Counted from the first letter of the stretch, positions 1-8,921 are shown. The stretch is 64,000 nt of DNA from Chlorobaculum thiosulfatiphilum (GCF_006265165.1 NZ_VDCH01000009.1:1-64000), one strand, 5' to 3'. The notes: generated by a model from the sequence alone, not told the origin. Program-made: numbers and translations.

Positions 1-249
1 TTGACAACGTGGCAAACAGGCCACCAGAATGGTCTCGAACTGCATGGTATCCAGATGACGCCATCGTTGCTCAGTGGTATGGTCATAAATGCTGCATGAT
101 GCACCGCATACCGGACACGCGACCTGCTTGCCGGTACAGACCAGTCTGATCTCGACCCGCTTGCCGCTCATCGACAGATGAACGTTCTCGACCTTCCAGT
201 TTGAGGAAAGACCTAAAAGTTGGTGGTAATGGCTCGTCAGGCTCTGCAT
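1..249 (-). CDS. ISL3 family transposase, N-terminal part
   Basis: Only the first 83 codons are inside the window (ATG at 249, running off the left edge). The start reads MQSLTSHYHQLLGLSSNWKV, followed by a CPVCG motif around residue 48 and a later CLPRC pair. This is the zinc-finger N-terminal region that precedes the DDE catalytic domain in ISL3 transposases. In the family it binds the terminal repeats and catalyses transposition. Whether the gene is intact cannot be seen. It lies head to tail with the minus-strand glycosyltransferase block, so it sits at the downstream end of that cluster. Confidence 0.82.
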   Translation of the reverse strand, partial: MQSLTSHYHQLLGLSSNWKVENVHLSMSGKRVEIRLVCTGKQVACPVCGASCSIYDHTTEQRWRHLDTMQFETILVACLPRCQ

Positions 250-339
250 GGGAGTATCAAGGTGCGGTTGGGTAAAGCTCAAAATTACTCTATGTTACCT
301 CATACACACCCTTCTTCCCACGATATTCTGCGAAAAGCC
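1..339 (-). mobile_element. ISL3-family insertion sequence, left end (cut by window start)
   Basis: The element holds the 5' part of an ISL3-type transposase. About 90 bp beyond its start codon the outer end reads, on the minus strand, GGCTTTTCGCAGAATATCG, which has the look of an ISL3 terminal repeat. It is followed outward by a T-rich stretch (340-347) that would suit the usual 8-bp AT-rich target. The other end lies outside the window, so neither the repeat nor the target duplication can be confirmed. The family call rests on the transposase; the exact boundary is inferred. Confidence 0.6.
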
Positions 340-391
340 TTTTTTTGAAAAAATTGTCCTGAATTCTACTCCATTTCAGAGTGGGTTCTCA

Positions 392-1405
392 TTAGCTGAT
401 TTTTTCACTCGTCGCCAAGCAACGCAACCAGAATTTCAGGTATTTTATCGCGTCGGGCCGGTACAGCGGTTGCAGGAATGACGAGCGGTACGTTTGCAGC
501 GCATATCTGCCGTGCCGGGTGTTTTTCCGGCAGACAAGCCACCATCTTCTGGCCATCTCTCTTCTGAATATCTCCGCATCGAACAGCTTCGCCGTGTCGT
601 TCATCCCGACCAGTTTTTCAAGCCACGCTTTCGCTTTTTCGAGGTCGATGTCGTTCCGGTTTTCCGCGATGGCGTGGTGAATCGCAAGCTGTTCGTCAGA
701 GGCCGCGCCCGCCAGTCGCTTCAGATATTCCGCTCGCAAGGCTCTGGCGTTGGTGATCTGCAAGTCCGCTTTTCTGGTGCTGATCTGCCCTTCGTGCTCG
801 CGGAAATGGAGCAACACTTCGCTCAGATTGGCGAAGCTGGTCAGAGGGGCGAGTTTCGTCCAGTAGTTGTAGTCCTGCGTATAGACGAGGTTGTCTGGAT
901 AGGGGTGAGCTTTGGCCAGCTCCGCGCGGATGATGACCGTCGGGTGGAAAAAGCAGGGGCTGAAGAGGAGCTGGATTTTCAGCTCCGGGTCACTCGCCGT
1001 GTGCGTTCGCGTGTTCCTGAGTTTGTCGTTTTTGATGAGGCGCATCCCCGTGCCCGAAACGCCGACGTCGGGGTGCTCGTCCATGAACCGCACCTGCCGT
1101 TCGAGCCGCTCCGGCAGGCTGATATCGTCGGCGTCCATGCGGGCGATGTACCGGCCACTGGCCATCGCGATGCCCTGGTTGAGCACATGCACGGTGCCTC
1201 TGTTCTCCGCGTTGGCCACGAGCACAATCCGCGGATCGCCGCCGTACGATTCAGCGATCTGGCGGCTCCGGTCGGTCGAGCCGTCGTCGATGACGAGAAA
1301 CTCGAAATCCGCGAAGCTCTGCGCGAGGATGCTCTCGATCGCCTCCTTCAGGTAGCGCTCCCCGTTGTGCACGGGCATGAGAACGGTGACGGGGGGCTGT
1401 GGCAT
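392..1405 (-). CDS. Glycosyltransferase family 2
   Basis: A 337-residue GT-A fold glycosyltransferase. The N-terminus has VTVLMPVHNGERYLKEAIES and LVIDDGSTDRS (nucleotide binding), and the metal-binding DxD is MDADD at about residues 90-94. The C-terminal third is basic and has no membrane segment, so it is probably a cytoplasmic enzyme adding a sugar from a nucleotide-sugar to a surface glycan precursor. Donor and acceptor cannot be read from sequence. Its ATG lies immediately after the stop of the upstream GT4 gene, so the two are almost certainly co-transcribed as the last genes of the minus-strand glycan block. Confidence 0.93.
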   Translation of the reverse strand: MPQPPVTVLMPVHNGERYLKEAIESILAQSFADFEFLVIDDGSTDRSRQIAESYGGDPRIVLVANAENRGTVHVLNQGIAMASGRYIARMDADDISLPERLERQVRFMDEHPDVGVSGTGMRLIKNDKLRNTRTHTASDPELKIQLLFSPCFFHPTVIIRAELAKAHPYPDNLVYTQDYNYWTKLAPLTSFANLSEVLLHFREHEGQISTRKADLQITNARALRAEYLKRLAGAASDEQLAIHHAIAENRNDIDLEKAKAWLEKLVGMNDTAKLFDAEIFRREMARRWWLVCRKNTRHGRYALQTYRSSFLQPLYRPDAIKYLKFWLRCLATSEKIS

Positions 1406-2581
1406 TCACCGCTCCTCTGCGGCCATGCTGAGAATCCGGGCGGTCATGCTCGTGTCGGAGAACTGTTCGAGCACGAACTTGCGGCCTTTCCTGCCCATTT
1501 CGCGCGACTTCTGCGGATCGTCGAGCAAGGCGCAGATGCTTCGCTTCAACGCCTCCTGGTCGCCGTTCGGCACGACGAATCCCGTTTCCCCGTCACGCAC
1601 CCCTTCCGGCAGGCCGCCCGTGGTGCTGGCAATGACGGGAATTTCGCAGGCGCTCGCCTCGGGAATCACCCTCGGCAACCCCTCCTCCTGATAGAACGGA
1701 CAGTAAACCGGCTCGGAGGTGAGCACGAAGATGTCCGAAGCTTGCAGGATTTTCGGCAGTTCGCGGTTATCGACCGGTGGTTGAAAGAGGATGCGATCTT
1801 CGACGTGCAGCTCTTTGACGAGCGCGTCGAGCAGCAGGGATTCCGGTTCATCACGCCTGGCGACGATCATGTAGGCGAGATCGGGATAGCGCTCGCGCAG
1901 GGCTGCCACGGCCATGATGACGTGGCGGAACCCTTTGACGGCCATCATCCGGCCCACAGTGACGAGCAGCTTGCACTCCGGCGCGATGCCGAACTGCTTG
2001 CGTAGCGCGTTTTTCTTTTCCGGGTCGTGCTCCGGCGTGAACACGTCCGTCAGCACATTGCAGCCGAGCACGAGGGTTGGGCAGCGGAGCGCCGGGTACA
2101 TCGAGCGGGCGATGGTGTCGAGCGACCGGCTGACCGGCATGAAGAGATCGACGGAGCGGTAAATTCTGTTGATTTTTTCGATCACCTTGCGCTTTCTCGG
2201 AAAGACGTGCTTGGTGACGTCCGTGCCGTGCGAGGCGCAATAAATCTTGAAGCGGAAGAGCGGCTTGAGGCGGTGGATGACTTGCAGGTCGTCCCAAGTC
2301 GCCGCGATGAGAATCAGCTCCCTGCGCGTTGCCATGTATTTGAGCAGCGTCGGCAGCCGGTAGAGCCAGTGGAGCTTCTGCCAGTCGTGCCCGGCGAGGT
2401 AGCGCACCTCACGCGTCGAGCGGACGCCCTTTTTCTTGTGGCTCCGGGTCAGATGCGTCAGCACGACGGCCTCGTAGCCGTTCGCGGTCAGCGTTTTCAG
2501 CAGATTCTCCGCCCAGAGCGCGATGCCGCCCATGAATGGCGGATATTCCGAGCAAAGTATGACGAAGGTTCTCTTTTTCAT
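1406..2581 (-). CDS. Glycosyltransferase family 4
   Basis: A 391-residue GT-B glycosyltransferase. The N-terminal Rossmann domain opens with SEYPPFMGGIALWAENLL, where the glycine-rich loop contacts donor or acceptor. The C-terminal domain has the retaining-enzyme EX7E motif EGLPRVIPE at about residues 297-305 and then GGLPEGVRDGETGFVVPNGD. It likely transfers a hexose from a nucleotide-sugar during surface polysaccharide or LPS assembly. It overlaps the upstream propeller gene by 4 bp (ATGA) and abuts the downstream GT2 gene, indicating one operon. Specificity is unknown. Confidence 0.93.
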   Translation of the reverse strand: MKKRTFVILCSEYPPFMGGIALWAENLLKTLTANGYEAVVLTHLTRSHKKKGVRSTREVRYLAGHDWQKLHWLYRLPTLLKYMATRRELILIAATWDDLQVIHRLKPLFRFKIYCASHGTDVTKHVFPRKRKVIEKINRIYRSVDLFMPVSRSLDTIARSMYPALRCPTLVLGCNVLTDVFTPEHDPEKKNALRKQFGIAPECKLLVTVGRMMAVKGFRHVIMAVAALRERYPDLAYMIVARRDEPESLLLDALVKELHVEDRILFQPPVDNRELPKILQASDIFVLTSEPVYCPFYQEEGLPRVIPEASACEIPVIASTTGGLPEGVRDGETGFVVPNGDQEALKRSICALLDDPQKSREMGRKGRKFVLEQFSDTSMTARILSMAAEER

Positions 2582-3549
2582 TTGGCCATGTTGCCGTTTC
2601 TGAGTCCGTCAACAAGCGCAATCCAGCGGCCATCGGGCATCCGGTGCGGATCGACGGTGTGCATTCCCCTGCCGTTCCAGACTTCGCTCCCTTCCTGTAC
2701 CACCGGCATGTCGGAAACCGCCTCTTCGCGGTAGCTGGTCGGCGTCAGCTCGGTGATGCGGAAGCCCCACGCCTTGCTGCCGTAACGGGGCCGATCGTCC
2801 TGCGCGAATCGGTAGAGCACCGCGCCGCTCTTGACGACCCGACCGCCGGGGCGCGCGAATTGGTCGCTGTTTCTGACGACGGGGCTTGCCGGGTGCTCAC
2901 GCCACGGGCCGGTCAGCGAGTCGGCGATATGGAGGTGGAGATTGTTCACGTTACGCATGTAGCTGAAGAGGTACCAGTGGCCGTCGTGAAAGACGACCGA
3001 CGGGTCGAGTAGCGGCACCTCGCGTTTGTCTTCGCTCAGGAGCGTCACGATTGGCCGCCAGTCATCGGGAAACGATGCCGCCTGGTAGAGGCGGATCGAT
3101 TTCGATTTGGCGCATTCGGGAATCATATAAATCTCGCCATCGTGTTCAAAAACATAGGGAGAGGAGAGATGGAACCGCTCCCGGAGCACGACGCGGCTGT
3201 AGCGCCATGTTTTGAGATCGTCGCTGACGGCATGGCCGATTTCGCTCATCTTCCGCTTCGTGTTGAGCAGCTCGAAGAAAAGGTGGAACTGTCCGTCCCG
3301 CTCTATCATGAATGGATCAGCCACGAATCGCGCGTGCGCATCGGTAACATCCTGCGCCGTCAGGATCGGGTTGCTGATTCCCGGCGCGGGCGCGAGCGTG
3401 ACGGGATCCGGCCCTTCGTACAGGCCGATCGACCAGATGTCGTCCTGCTGCCGCTGCTGTTTTTGCCGCCAGCACTTGAGCCGGTGTCTGACGAGCAAAC
3501 CGAGTCCAACGAGGAGCGAAATGGCGATGATGCCGAGAACGAGGGTCAT
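2578..3549 (-). CDS. Membrane-anchored GH43-like beta-propeller protein
   Basis: A 323-residue protein with one N-terminal transmembrane segment (about residues 3-20, ending RHRLKCWRQK). A domain of repeated blades follows with the motifs FVADPFMIERDGQFHLFFE, SSPYVFEHDGEIYMIPE, LLDPSVVFHDGHWYLFSY and MHTVDPHRMPDGRW. The DP/D-G-x-Y/W pattern is that of five-bladed propellers of the GH43 type and of the N-terminal domain of some glycosyltransferases. Inside a glycosyltransferase operon it may process or present a sugar substrate, but hydrolase activity is not shown. It overlaps the next gene by 4 bp. Confidence 0.75.
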   Translation of the reverse strand: MTLVLGIIAISLLVGLGLLVRHRLKCWRQKQQRQQDDIWSIGLYEGPDPVTLAPAPGISNPILTAQDVTDAHARFVADPFMIERDGQFHLFFELLNTKRKMSEIGHAVSDDLKTWRYSRVVLRERFHLSSPYVFEHDGEIYMIPECAKSKSIRLYQAASFPDDWRPIVTLLSEDKREVPLLDPSVVFHDGHWYLFSYMRNVNNLHLHIADSLTGPWREHPASPVVRNSDQFARPGGRVVKSGAVLYRFAQDDRPRYGSKAWGFRITELTPTSYREEAVSDMPVVQEGSEVWNGRGMHTVDPHRMPDGRWIALVDGLRNGNMAK

Positions 3550-3601
3550 GTGTCGGGGCGATGCTTGATCGGAGAAACAGTGCCCGTCAATTTAGGCGAT
3601 T

Positions 3602-4699
3602 TCACGCTTCTTTCCCAATGGCGCAGCCCATGAGCCGCCGCACGGCGCTGGCGACTTCGTCCGGCTCGATGCCGCTCACTTCGCCGGTCGGCGAGATGAC
3701 GATCTCGAACGGAATGGCGTAGGGGCCGAAGCGCGAAATGTCCTGCGGCGCTTCGCGATACAGCCCGGCGACGGGCGTGCCGGTTGCCGAGGCGACGTGC
3801 ACCATCGAGGTGTCGGGCGTCACCAGCAGACGCAGCTTCGAGACGATGCAGCTCGCTTCGTAGAGGTTCCGCGTCGGCGGCGAGGCGATGACGTTCAGGC
3901 AGCGCTCTTCGAGGCGGCGCTTGGCGTCCACATCTTCCGGGCCGGAGAGCACCACGAAGCGCTCGTCGGGAAAGCGTTCGAGCAGCGCCTGCCACTTTGC
4001 CTCCGTCCAGAGTCGGTTCGGCTGGCCCGCGCTGAGGTTGACGCCGATGGGCGCGAGCGCTTCGATTTCGCCGAGAAACGCCGTCAGCTCCTCCGAAACC
4101 GGCATGGCGCAGAGCGACGGACGACACGCCTCCGTCTCCGCCGTGACGCCGAGCAGCGGCAGGAGGGCGCAGTTTTTCGCCGCCATGTGGCTGTGGAACT
4201 CAAGGTCGAGGAGCCGGTCGTAAAGGCCCTCGTGGAACGGGTTTTTGTGCCCCACCTTGAAGCGGGCGCGGATGAGCGCCGACTGGAGCAGGAAGTGGGT
4301 CGAAGGGTGATCCTTGGTGTTGAAGAGGAGGTCGAACTTCCGCGAAAGCACCTCCCGGAAATAGCGCCGGGGCTGTTTCTTGACGAGATGCACCGCCGTC
4401 ACCGCCGGGTCGTTCATGAAGAAGTTTGCCGAGGCGCGGCTGAAGGCGATGAGGTGAATTTCGAGATCGGGAAAGGCGCGGCGCAGATTCCGGACGAGCG
4501 GCGTGAGCAAAACGCAGTCGCCGAGCTTCTCCTGCGCGAGGATGGCGACGGAGCGCAGCGGGCCGCTGAATTCGGCGCTGCCGCTTCGGGCGGGCGCGAG
4601 GCGTTGCAGCGAGCGAGCGAAAAGCTGGCGGAACTGCCGCTTCTTCTTTTTTCGGGGCTTCATCTCCGGGCTGGTTTTCCGGGCGGCATCCGTCGTCAT
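3602..4699 (-). CDS. Glycosyltransferase family 9 (heptosyltransferase-like)
   Basis: A GT-B protein of the ADP-heptose:LPS heptosyltransferase family. The N-terminal half has VAILAQEKLGDCVLLTPLVR, the family's acceptor loop. The C-terminal half has NLSAGQPNRLWTEAKWQALL, VVLSGPEDVD and VTPDTSMVHVASATGTPV, the donor-binding signature. The frame is open to a TTG at 4741, but the ATG at 4699 is preferred; another ATG at 4663 is possible. The N-terminal 30 or so residues are Lys/Arg-rich, suggesting association with the inner membrane. The role is transfer of a heptose or related sugar to an LPS-like core. Confidence 0.88.
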   Translation of the reverse strand: MTTDAARKTSPEMKPRKKKKRQFRQLFARSLQRLAPARSGSAEFSGPLRSVAILAQEKLGDCVLLTPLVRNLRRAFPDLEIHLIAFSRASANFFMNDPAVTAVHLVKKQPRRYFREVLSRKFDLLFNTKDHPSTHFLLQSALIRARFKVGHKNPFHEGLYDRLLDLEFHSHMAAKNCALLPLLGVTAETEACRPSLCAMPVSEELTAFLGEIEALAPIGVNLSAGQPNRLWTEAKWQALLERFPDERFVVLSGPEDVDAKRRLEERCLNVIASPPTRNLYEASCIVSKLRLLVTPDTSMVHVASATGTPVAGLYREAPQDISRFGPYAIPFEIVISPTGEVSGIEPDEVASAVRRLMGCAIGKEA

Positions 4700-4822
4700 T
4701 GATTTTCGGGATTTTTCGTCATCGACTTCGTTATCGAGCAATCAATGTACGCCATTTTTTATCTTTATGCAGGTTCATCGATTTTCCCGGCAGTCATCTG
4801 TTATGCAGTAATCAGTTCAACC

Positions 4823-5581
4823 ATGAGCGTGAAGAAAAAGCTGGTCGTGGTGCTTGGCTCCAAGCCGGGCGCGGATATTCCTCTGGGCGACGCGGTGTAT
4901 TGCGCCAACGGCGCCATCGGTTACTACGCGGAGATGGTCAGCCGGTTTCCGCGCGTGGTGAGTGTTATGAATCCGGATGTGATCCATCCTAAAGGGTTCA
5001 GGGAAGGGGCGCCAGACAGAGAGTTGAATCAGCGGCAGTTTCAGATGGTCATCGCCTCACGGCCCGACAAAATGATTCTGACAAGAACCGGTCATTTTGA
5101 ATTTCTGAAGGAGACGCTTGCCGGGGCCGGGTTCACATCTCCCGTGGAGGCTGTTTCGGCGCAAGAACGGCGGGCGCTGGTCGGCAAATTCAGCGGCTGT
5201 TACGATCCGATTGTCACGAGCGATTTTTTCCGCTTGCCGCTGGACAAGAAAATCCGCTACACCGGTTCGCTGGCAAGCACCTTTCTGAAGAGGCTGCTCA
5301 ATAAACGCAAGGCTTGCGGGTCGGCGTTCAGGCCTTCGACGGGCATTCTCGCGCTCGTGCTGGCTATCGCCGAGCATGGGCGGGATGCTGATTACGTCAT
5401 TTGCGGTATCGGCGTCCGAAAAAGGGACGAATACCTCAATGGCAAGCAGCTAAAAGGGCGTGATCTTCCGCAGCATGTCTTCGCCGACGTCAAGGTGCTC
5501 CGCAAGCTTGCCCGCCGCTACAATCTCTTCACCACCGAGCCGGAGCTGGAGCACCTCGTTCCTCGTTATCGCCCCGGTTGA
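4823..5581 (+). CDS. Sialyltransferase-fold (GT29-like) protein
   Basis: A 252-residue protein, from the ATG at 4823 (MSVKKKLVVVLGSKPGAD). The frame is open to 4745, but the extra 26 residues look non-coding. The segment FRPSTGILALVLAIAEHG at about residues 168-185 resembles the S sialylmotif (PSTG...) of GT29 sialyltransferases, and the N-terminus resembles a nucleotide-sugar binding strand. This suggests a glycosyltransferase using a CMP- or similar activated sugar, but the match is partial and the acceptor is unknown. It is the only plus-strand gene in this block, divergent from the GT9 gene and convergent with the next GT4 gene. Confidence 0.6.
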   Translation: MSVKKKLVVVLGSKPGADIPLGDAVYCANGAIGYYAEMVSRFPRVVSVMNPDVIHPKGFREGAPDRELNQRQFQMVIASRPDKMILTRTGHFEFLKETLAGAGFTSPVEAVSAQERRALVGKFSGCYDPIVTSDFFRLPLDKKIRYTGSLASTFLKRLLNKRKACGSAFRPSTGILALVLAIAEHGRDADYVICGIGVRKRDEYLNGKQLKGRDLPQHVFADVKVLRKLARRYNLFTTEPELEHLVPRYRPG

Positions 5582-5612
5582 CCGCTTGCCGCGTTTTCTC
5601 TGTTTCTGCCGC

Positions 5613-6725
5613 TCAGCTCCGTCCGGTTTTTTCGGCGATTTTCTGTTTCAGGTGCTTTTCGAGGTTGTTCACCATGATCGGTACGGTGAAGTGCGTTTCG
5701 ACGCGCTCATGCCCGGCTTTGCCGTATGCGGCGAGAAGCGCGGGGTTGTCGATGATCTTTTCGATCGCCTCGGCGATGGCCGCCGGATCTTTCGGCGGGA
5801 TGATGAGGCCGGTGTCGCAAGCGAGGCTCTCTTCGCTCGCTCCCATCAGCTCGCGCGCGCCGTTCACGTCGGTCGCGACGACTGGCTTCTGCATGGCCAT
5901 CGCCTCCATGACCACGTTGGGCATCCCCTCGAAAAGCGACGCCAGCACGAACAGATCGCACCCTTTGAGGCACGGGTAGATGTCGGGCGTGAAGCCGAGA
6001 AAGATGAACGAGGCTTCGAGGCCGAGCGCCTTGACCTTGCTCTTCAGCTCGATTTCGAGCTTGCCTTCGCCCGAAATGGCGAAGATGAGGTCGCTGCGCT
6101 TGCGTTGCAGCATGGCGGCGGCGTCGATGAGGTACTCGAAGCCTTTCTGTTTCGAGAGGCGTCCGGCGCTGTAGATGATTTTTTTGCCGGGGTAGCGCGC
6201 GGCGAAATCGAACGGAACGACCTGCGCCGGAATCGTCAGGCCGTTGTAGATCACCTTGACGAAATCGGCATCGAACCAGCCGTATCCGGCGTACGCCGCC
6301 CGGATGGTGTGGCTGTTGGTGATGATGCCGTCCGTCAGGCGGGTGAGCGTGAGCTTGTGTTTCCACTTTCTGCTGCAAAGCAACATGCCGTGCCGCGCCA
6401 GCACCACGGGGTGGCCGACGAGCCGCGCGGCGAGTCCGGCGACGCGCACATCCTTGTTGAGGTTGCAGATCAAGACGTCGGTCTGGTGGCGCTTCATCCA
6501 CGCGGCGATTTTCAGCGTCGCCAGCGGGCTGAAGTCGCTGCCAATCTCCATCACTTCGGTGCGGACGCCGCGCTTCGAGGCGTACTCCAGCAGCCGGGAG
6601 TTGCGCTTGCTGGCGAGCACCACGTTATGGCCGCGATCGGTCAGCCCCCTGGCGGCGTTGACCATCCACTTTTCGCCGCCGCCGAATTTGGTGCGGCTGA
6701 TGGAGTTGATGAAGAGTATGTTCAT
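5613..6725 (-). CDS. Glycosyltransferase family 4
   Basis: A 370-residue GT-B enzyme starting MNILFINSISRTKFGGGEKW; the GGG-E-K loop is typical of GT4. The C-terminal half carries IIYSAGRLSKQKGFEYLIDA and the EX7E motif EGMPNVVME around residue 267, followed by ATDVNGARELM. It overlaps the upstream GT4 gene by 4 bp. Its N-terminal sequence and gene position make it a diverged paralogue of the two GT4 genes upstream. It probably adds a sugar to a lipid-linked or LPS-type acceptor; which sugar is not determinable. Confidence 0.93.
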   Translation of the reverse strand: MNILFINSISRTKFGGGEKWMVNAARGLTDRGHNVVLASKRNSRLLEYASKRGVRTEVMEIGSDFSPLATLKIAAWMKRHQTDVLICNLNKDVRVAGLAARLVGHPVVLARHGMLLCSRKWKHKLTLTRLTDGIITNSHTIRAAYAGYGWFDADFVKVIYNGLTIPAQVVPFDFAARYPGKKIIYSAGRLSKQKGFEYLIDAAAMLQRKRSDLIFAISGEGKLEIELKSKVKALGLEASFIFLGFTPDIYPCLKGCDLFVLASLFEGMPNVVMEAMAMQKPVVATDVNGARELMGASEESLACDTGLIIPPKDPAAIAEAIEKIIDNPALLAAYGKAGHERVETHFTVPIMVNNLEKHLKQKIAEKTGRS

Positions 6726-7804
6726 TTGCCTTTTTTGCGATCGAGGATTGCTGAACAGAACTCGAGCAGGTCGTTTCGCATCCGCTCGATCGAGAATCTC
6801 TGCATGATCGTCTCGTGCGCGTTTGCCGCGACTGAGGCGACTTTGCCGGGGTTTTTGTAAAGCTCGCCGAATATCTCTGCAAGCCGTTTTTCGTCACCGT
6901 ACCGGACAAGAAAGCCATTCCTGCCATCATCGATCAGTTCGTCGGCTCCACCCGACAAGGTGCTGACGGGTACGCAATGGAGCGCCATGCTTTCAAGAAG
7001 CACGTTGGCCAGACCTTCGGATGTCGATGCCGAGACAAACAGGTCGCAGGCGCGCATCACGGGGTAGGGGTTGGCCAGATGGCCGGTAAAACGCACCCGA
7101 CCGGCGATGCCGAGATCAGCGGCAAGCTGTTCGAGCGACTTTTGCTCAGGCCCCGTTCCAGCGATGAGGAGTCCGGAATCCGCGAACTCGTCGCCGTCTG
7201 CGCAAAAGCGGGCGAACGAGCGAATCAGGTAGTCGAATCCTTTGCGCGGAATGAGCGCTCCGGCAGCGCCGACGGTGAACAGAAAGGGTTTTTCACAGGG
7301 CAGACTGGAGTCCGATTCCAGTTTGTCCCGGTCGATGCCATTGTAGATCACCCCGACCTTGCCGATGTCGAGCCATGAGGTCAGGTCAAGTGTCTGGCGA
7401 ATTTTGTCGGCATTGACGATAATGCCATCCGTCAGCCAGCCGTAGATCAGTCGCTGAACCGGCGTGTTCTTCAGCGGGCGGTCGATGCCGAGACGGAGGA
7501 TGTTTGCCGCTCCGGTGAGGCGGCAAACAAGACCGGCAAGCACGTAATCCTTTCGTTTCGTGGGAATCAGAATATCGATTTTTTTGCGCCGGACGAGTCT
7601 GACCAGGCTGAAGATGGTGGGCAGATCGAATTCCCAGCGGAATGGCAGGCGGACTTTCTCGACGTTGATAAGGTCGCCTATTGCCGGGTCGCGGTACGCG
7701 AGCATCACCAAGCGCTCGCCGTCGAGGGCTTCGGCGGCCATTTTGGTCCATTTTTCGTTGCCGCCCCATCCGCGGCTTGCGGAGTTCAGGAAGAGAAAAT
7801 TCAT
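6722..7804 (-). CDS. Glycosyltransferase family 4
   Basis: A 360-residue GT-B enzyme (MNFLFLNSASRGWGGNEKW). Recognisable elements are IDILIPTKRKDYVLAGLVCR in the N-terminal domain, the hinge region FTVGAAGALIPRKGFDYLIR, and the EX7E motif EGLANVLLE near residue 265 followed by TLSGGADELIDDGRNGFL. It is clearly paralogous to the gene just upstream, sharing the PTKRKDY and NILRLGIDR segments and the C-terminal FSIERM. Its stop overlaps the start of the following GT4 gene (ATGA), so the genes are translationally coupled. Confidence 0.93.
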   Translation of the reverse strand: MNFLFLNSASRGWGGNEKWTKMAAEALDGERLVMLAYRDPAIGDLINVEKVRLPFRWEFDLPTIFSLVRLVRRKKIDILIPTKRKDYVLAGLVCRLTGAANILRLGIDRPLKNTPVQRLIYGWLTDGIIVNADKIRQTLDLTSWLDIGKVGVIYNGIDRDKLESDSSLPCEKPFLFTVGAAGALIPRKGFDYLIRSFARFCADGDEFADSGLLIAGTGPEQKSLEQLAADLGIAGRVRFTGHLANPYPVMRACDLFVSASTSEGLANVLLESMALHCVPVSTLSGGADELIDDGRNGFLVRYGDEKRLAEIFGELYKNPGKVASVAANAHETIMQRFSIERMRNDLLEFCSAILDRKKGK

Positions 7805-7850
7805 CGGCTCACGGCTTTGTCTTCATTTTTATCGATGCGTTCTCCTCGTA

Positions 7851-8918
7851 TCATTTCCCCGCCACCTCCCGGCAGAAAGCGGCGATTTCGCCTGCCATCC
7901 GCTCTATCGAAAATTGCTCCAGAACCCTGCTTCTCGCCTTTTTCGCGAAACTGTCACGCAGTTCCGGGGATCGATAGAGCGAGAGCAGCGCTTTGGCCAG
8001 CGCGTCAGTCTCTCCGTAATCGAGCAGGAGGCCGTTCCGGCCGTCGTCGATCACCTCTTCGGCTCCGCCTGCTCTCGTGCTGACGGGCGCGTTGCCGAGG
8101 TACATCGCTTCGAGCAGGGCGTTGGCGATACCCTCGTTTTTCGATACCATGGCAAACAGATGGCTTCGGGCAAGTTCAGGCAACGGGTCGTTCAGAAAGC
8201 CGGTGAACCTGAGCCGCCCATCGATGCCGAGTTCAGCGGCAAGCGATTCGAGCGCCGAGCGTTCAGGGCCGCTGCCGATAATGACCAGTTGCGCGTCTGG
8301 CGCTTCGGAAAGTTCGAGAAACCGCGCAAAGCCGCGCATCAGGAAATCGAATCCCTTGCGCCGGGTCAGTATGCCCATCGAGCTGATGGTAAATCCTTCG
8401 GGCTTGCCGGAGATGACCTCCGGAAACCGCCGGTCGATGCTCTCCGTGTCGATACCGTTGTAAATGACGCGAATGTTCTCCTCCCTGATCCAGGTGGCGC
8501 GCAGAAGGCTCTCCCTGCTCCTTCGGGCATTGACGATAATGCCGTCGGCCAGCGAGCCGTACATGAGTCTGTGGAACCAGAATCCAGAGGGGGTGCGGTC
8601 GATGCCGAGGCGGAGAATATTGGTGACGCCGCAGATTTTCGCGGCAATACCGGCTATCAGGTAGTCTTTGCGTTTGGTCGGGATGAGGACTTCGATGCGA
8701 TGCTTTCGGATGAGCCTGACCACCTGAAAGATCGTGTACAGATCGAGGTGGCTCAGGCACGGGAGCCGGTATTTTGGAATCGTGAAACGCTCGCCGACGA
8801 CAGCGCGACGGTAAACAAGATGCGTCCGGTGCTCTGTCGCCAGCGCGTGAGCCGCCATGAAAGTCCATTTCTCCGTTCCGCCCCAGGTTCTTGCCGAGTT
8901 GATGAAGAGGATGTTCAT
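7851..8918 (-). CDS. Glycosyltransferase family 4 (first gene of minus-strand glycan block)
   Basis: A 355-residue GT-B enzyme (MNILFINSARTWGGTEKW). It has IEVLIPTKRKDYLIAGIAAK, NILRLGIDRTP, a donor-domain hinge TISSMGILTRRKGFDFLMR and the EX7E motif EGIANALLE near residue 263. It is a tandem paralogue of the downstream gene at 6722. It is the most upstream full gene of the minus-strand block, so the block's promoter should lie in 8919-9574. A 30-codon open frame ends three bases before its ATG. Confidence 0.92.
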   Translation of the reverse strand: MNILFINSARTWGGTEKWTFMAAHALATEHRTHLVYRRAVVGERFTIPKYRLPCLSHLDLYTIFQVVRLIRKHRIEVLIPTKRKDYLIAGIAAKICGVTNILRLGIDRTPSGFWFHRLMYGSLADGIIVNARRSRESLLRATWIREENIRVIYNGIDTESIDRRFPEVISGKPEGFTISSMGILTRRKGFDFLMRGFARFLELSEAPDAQLVIIGSGPERSALESLAAELGIDGRLRFTGFLNDPLPELARSHLFAMVSKNEGIANALLEAMYLGNAPVSTRAGGAEEVIDDGRNGLLLDYGETDALAKALLSLYRSPELRDSFAKKARSRVLEQFSIERMAGEIAAFCREVAGK

Positions 8919-8921
8919 GGA

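Noticed and set aside
4745-4822. N-terminal extension of the GT29-like protein
   Set aside because: The 26 extra residues are not followed by a consistent signal or membrane pattern and sit in what should be the promoter region divergent from the GT9 gene.
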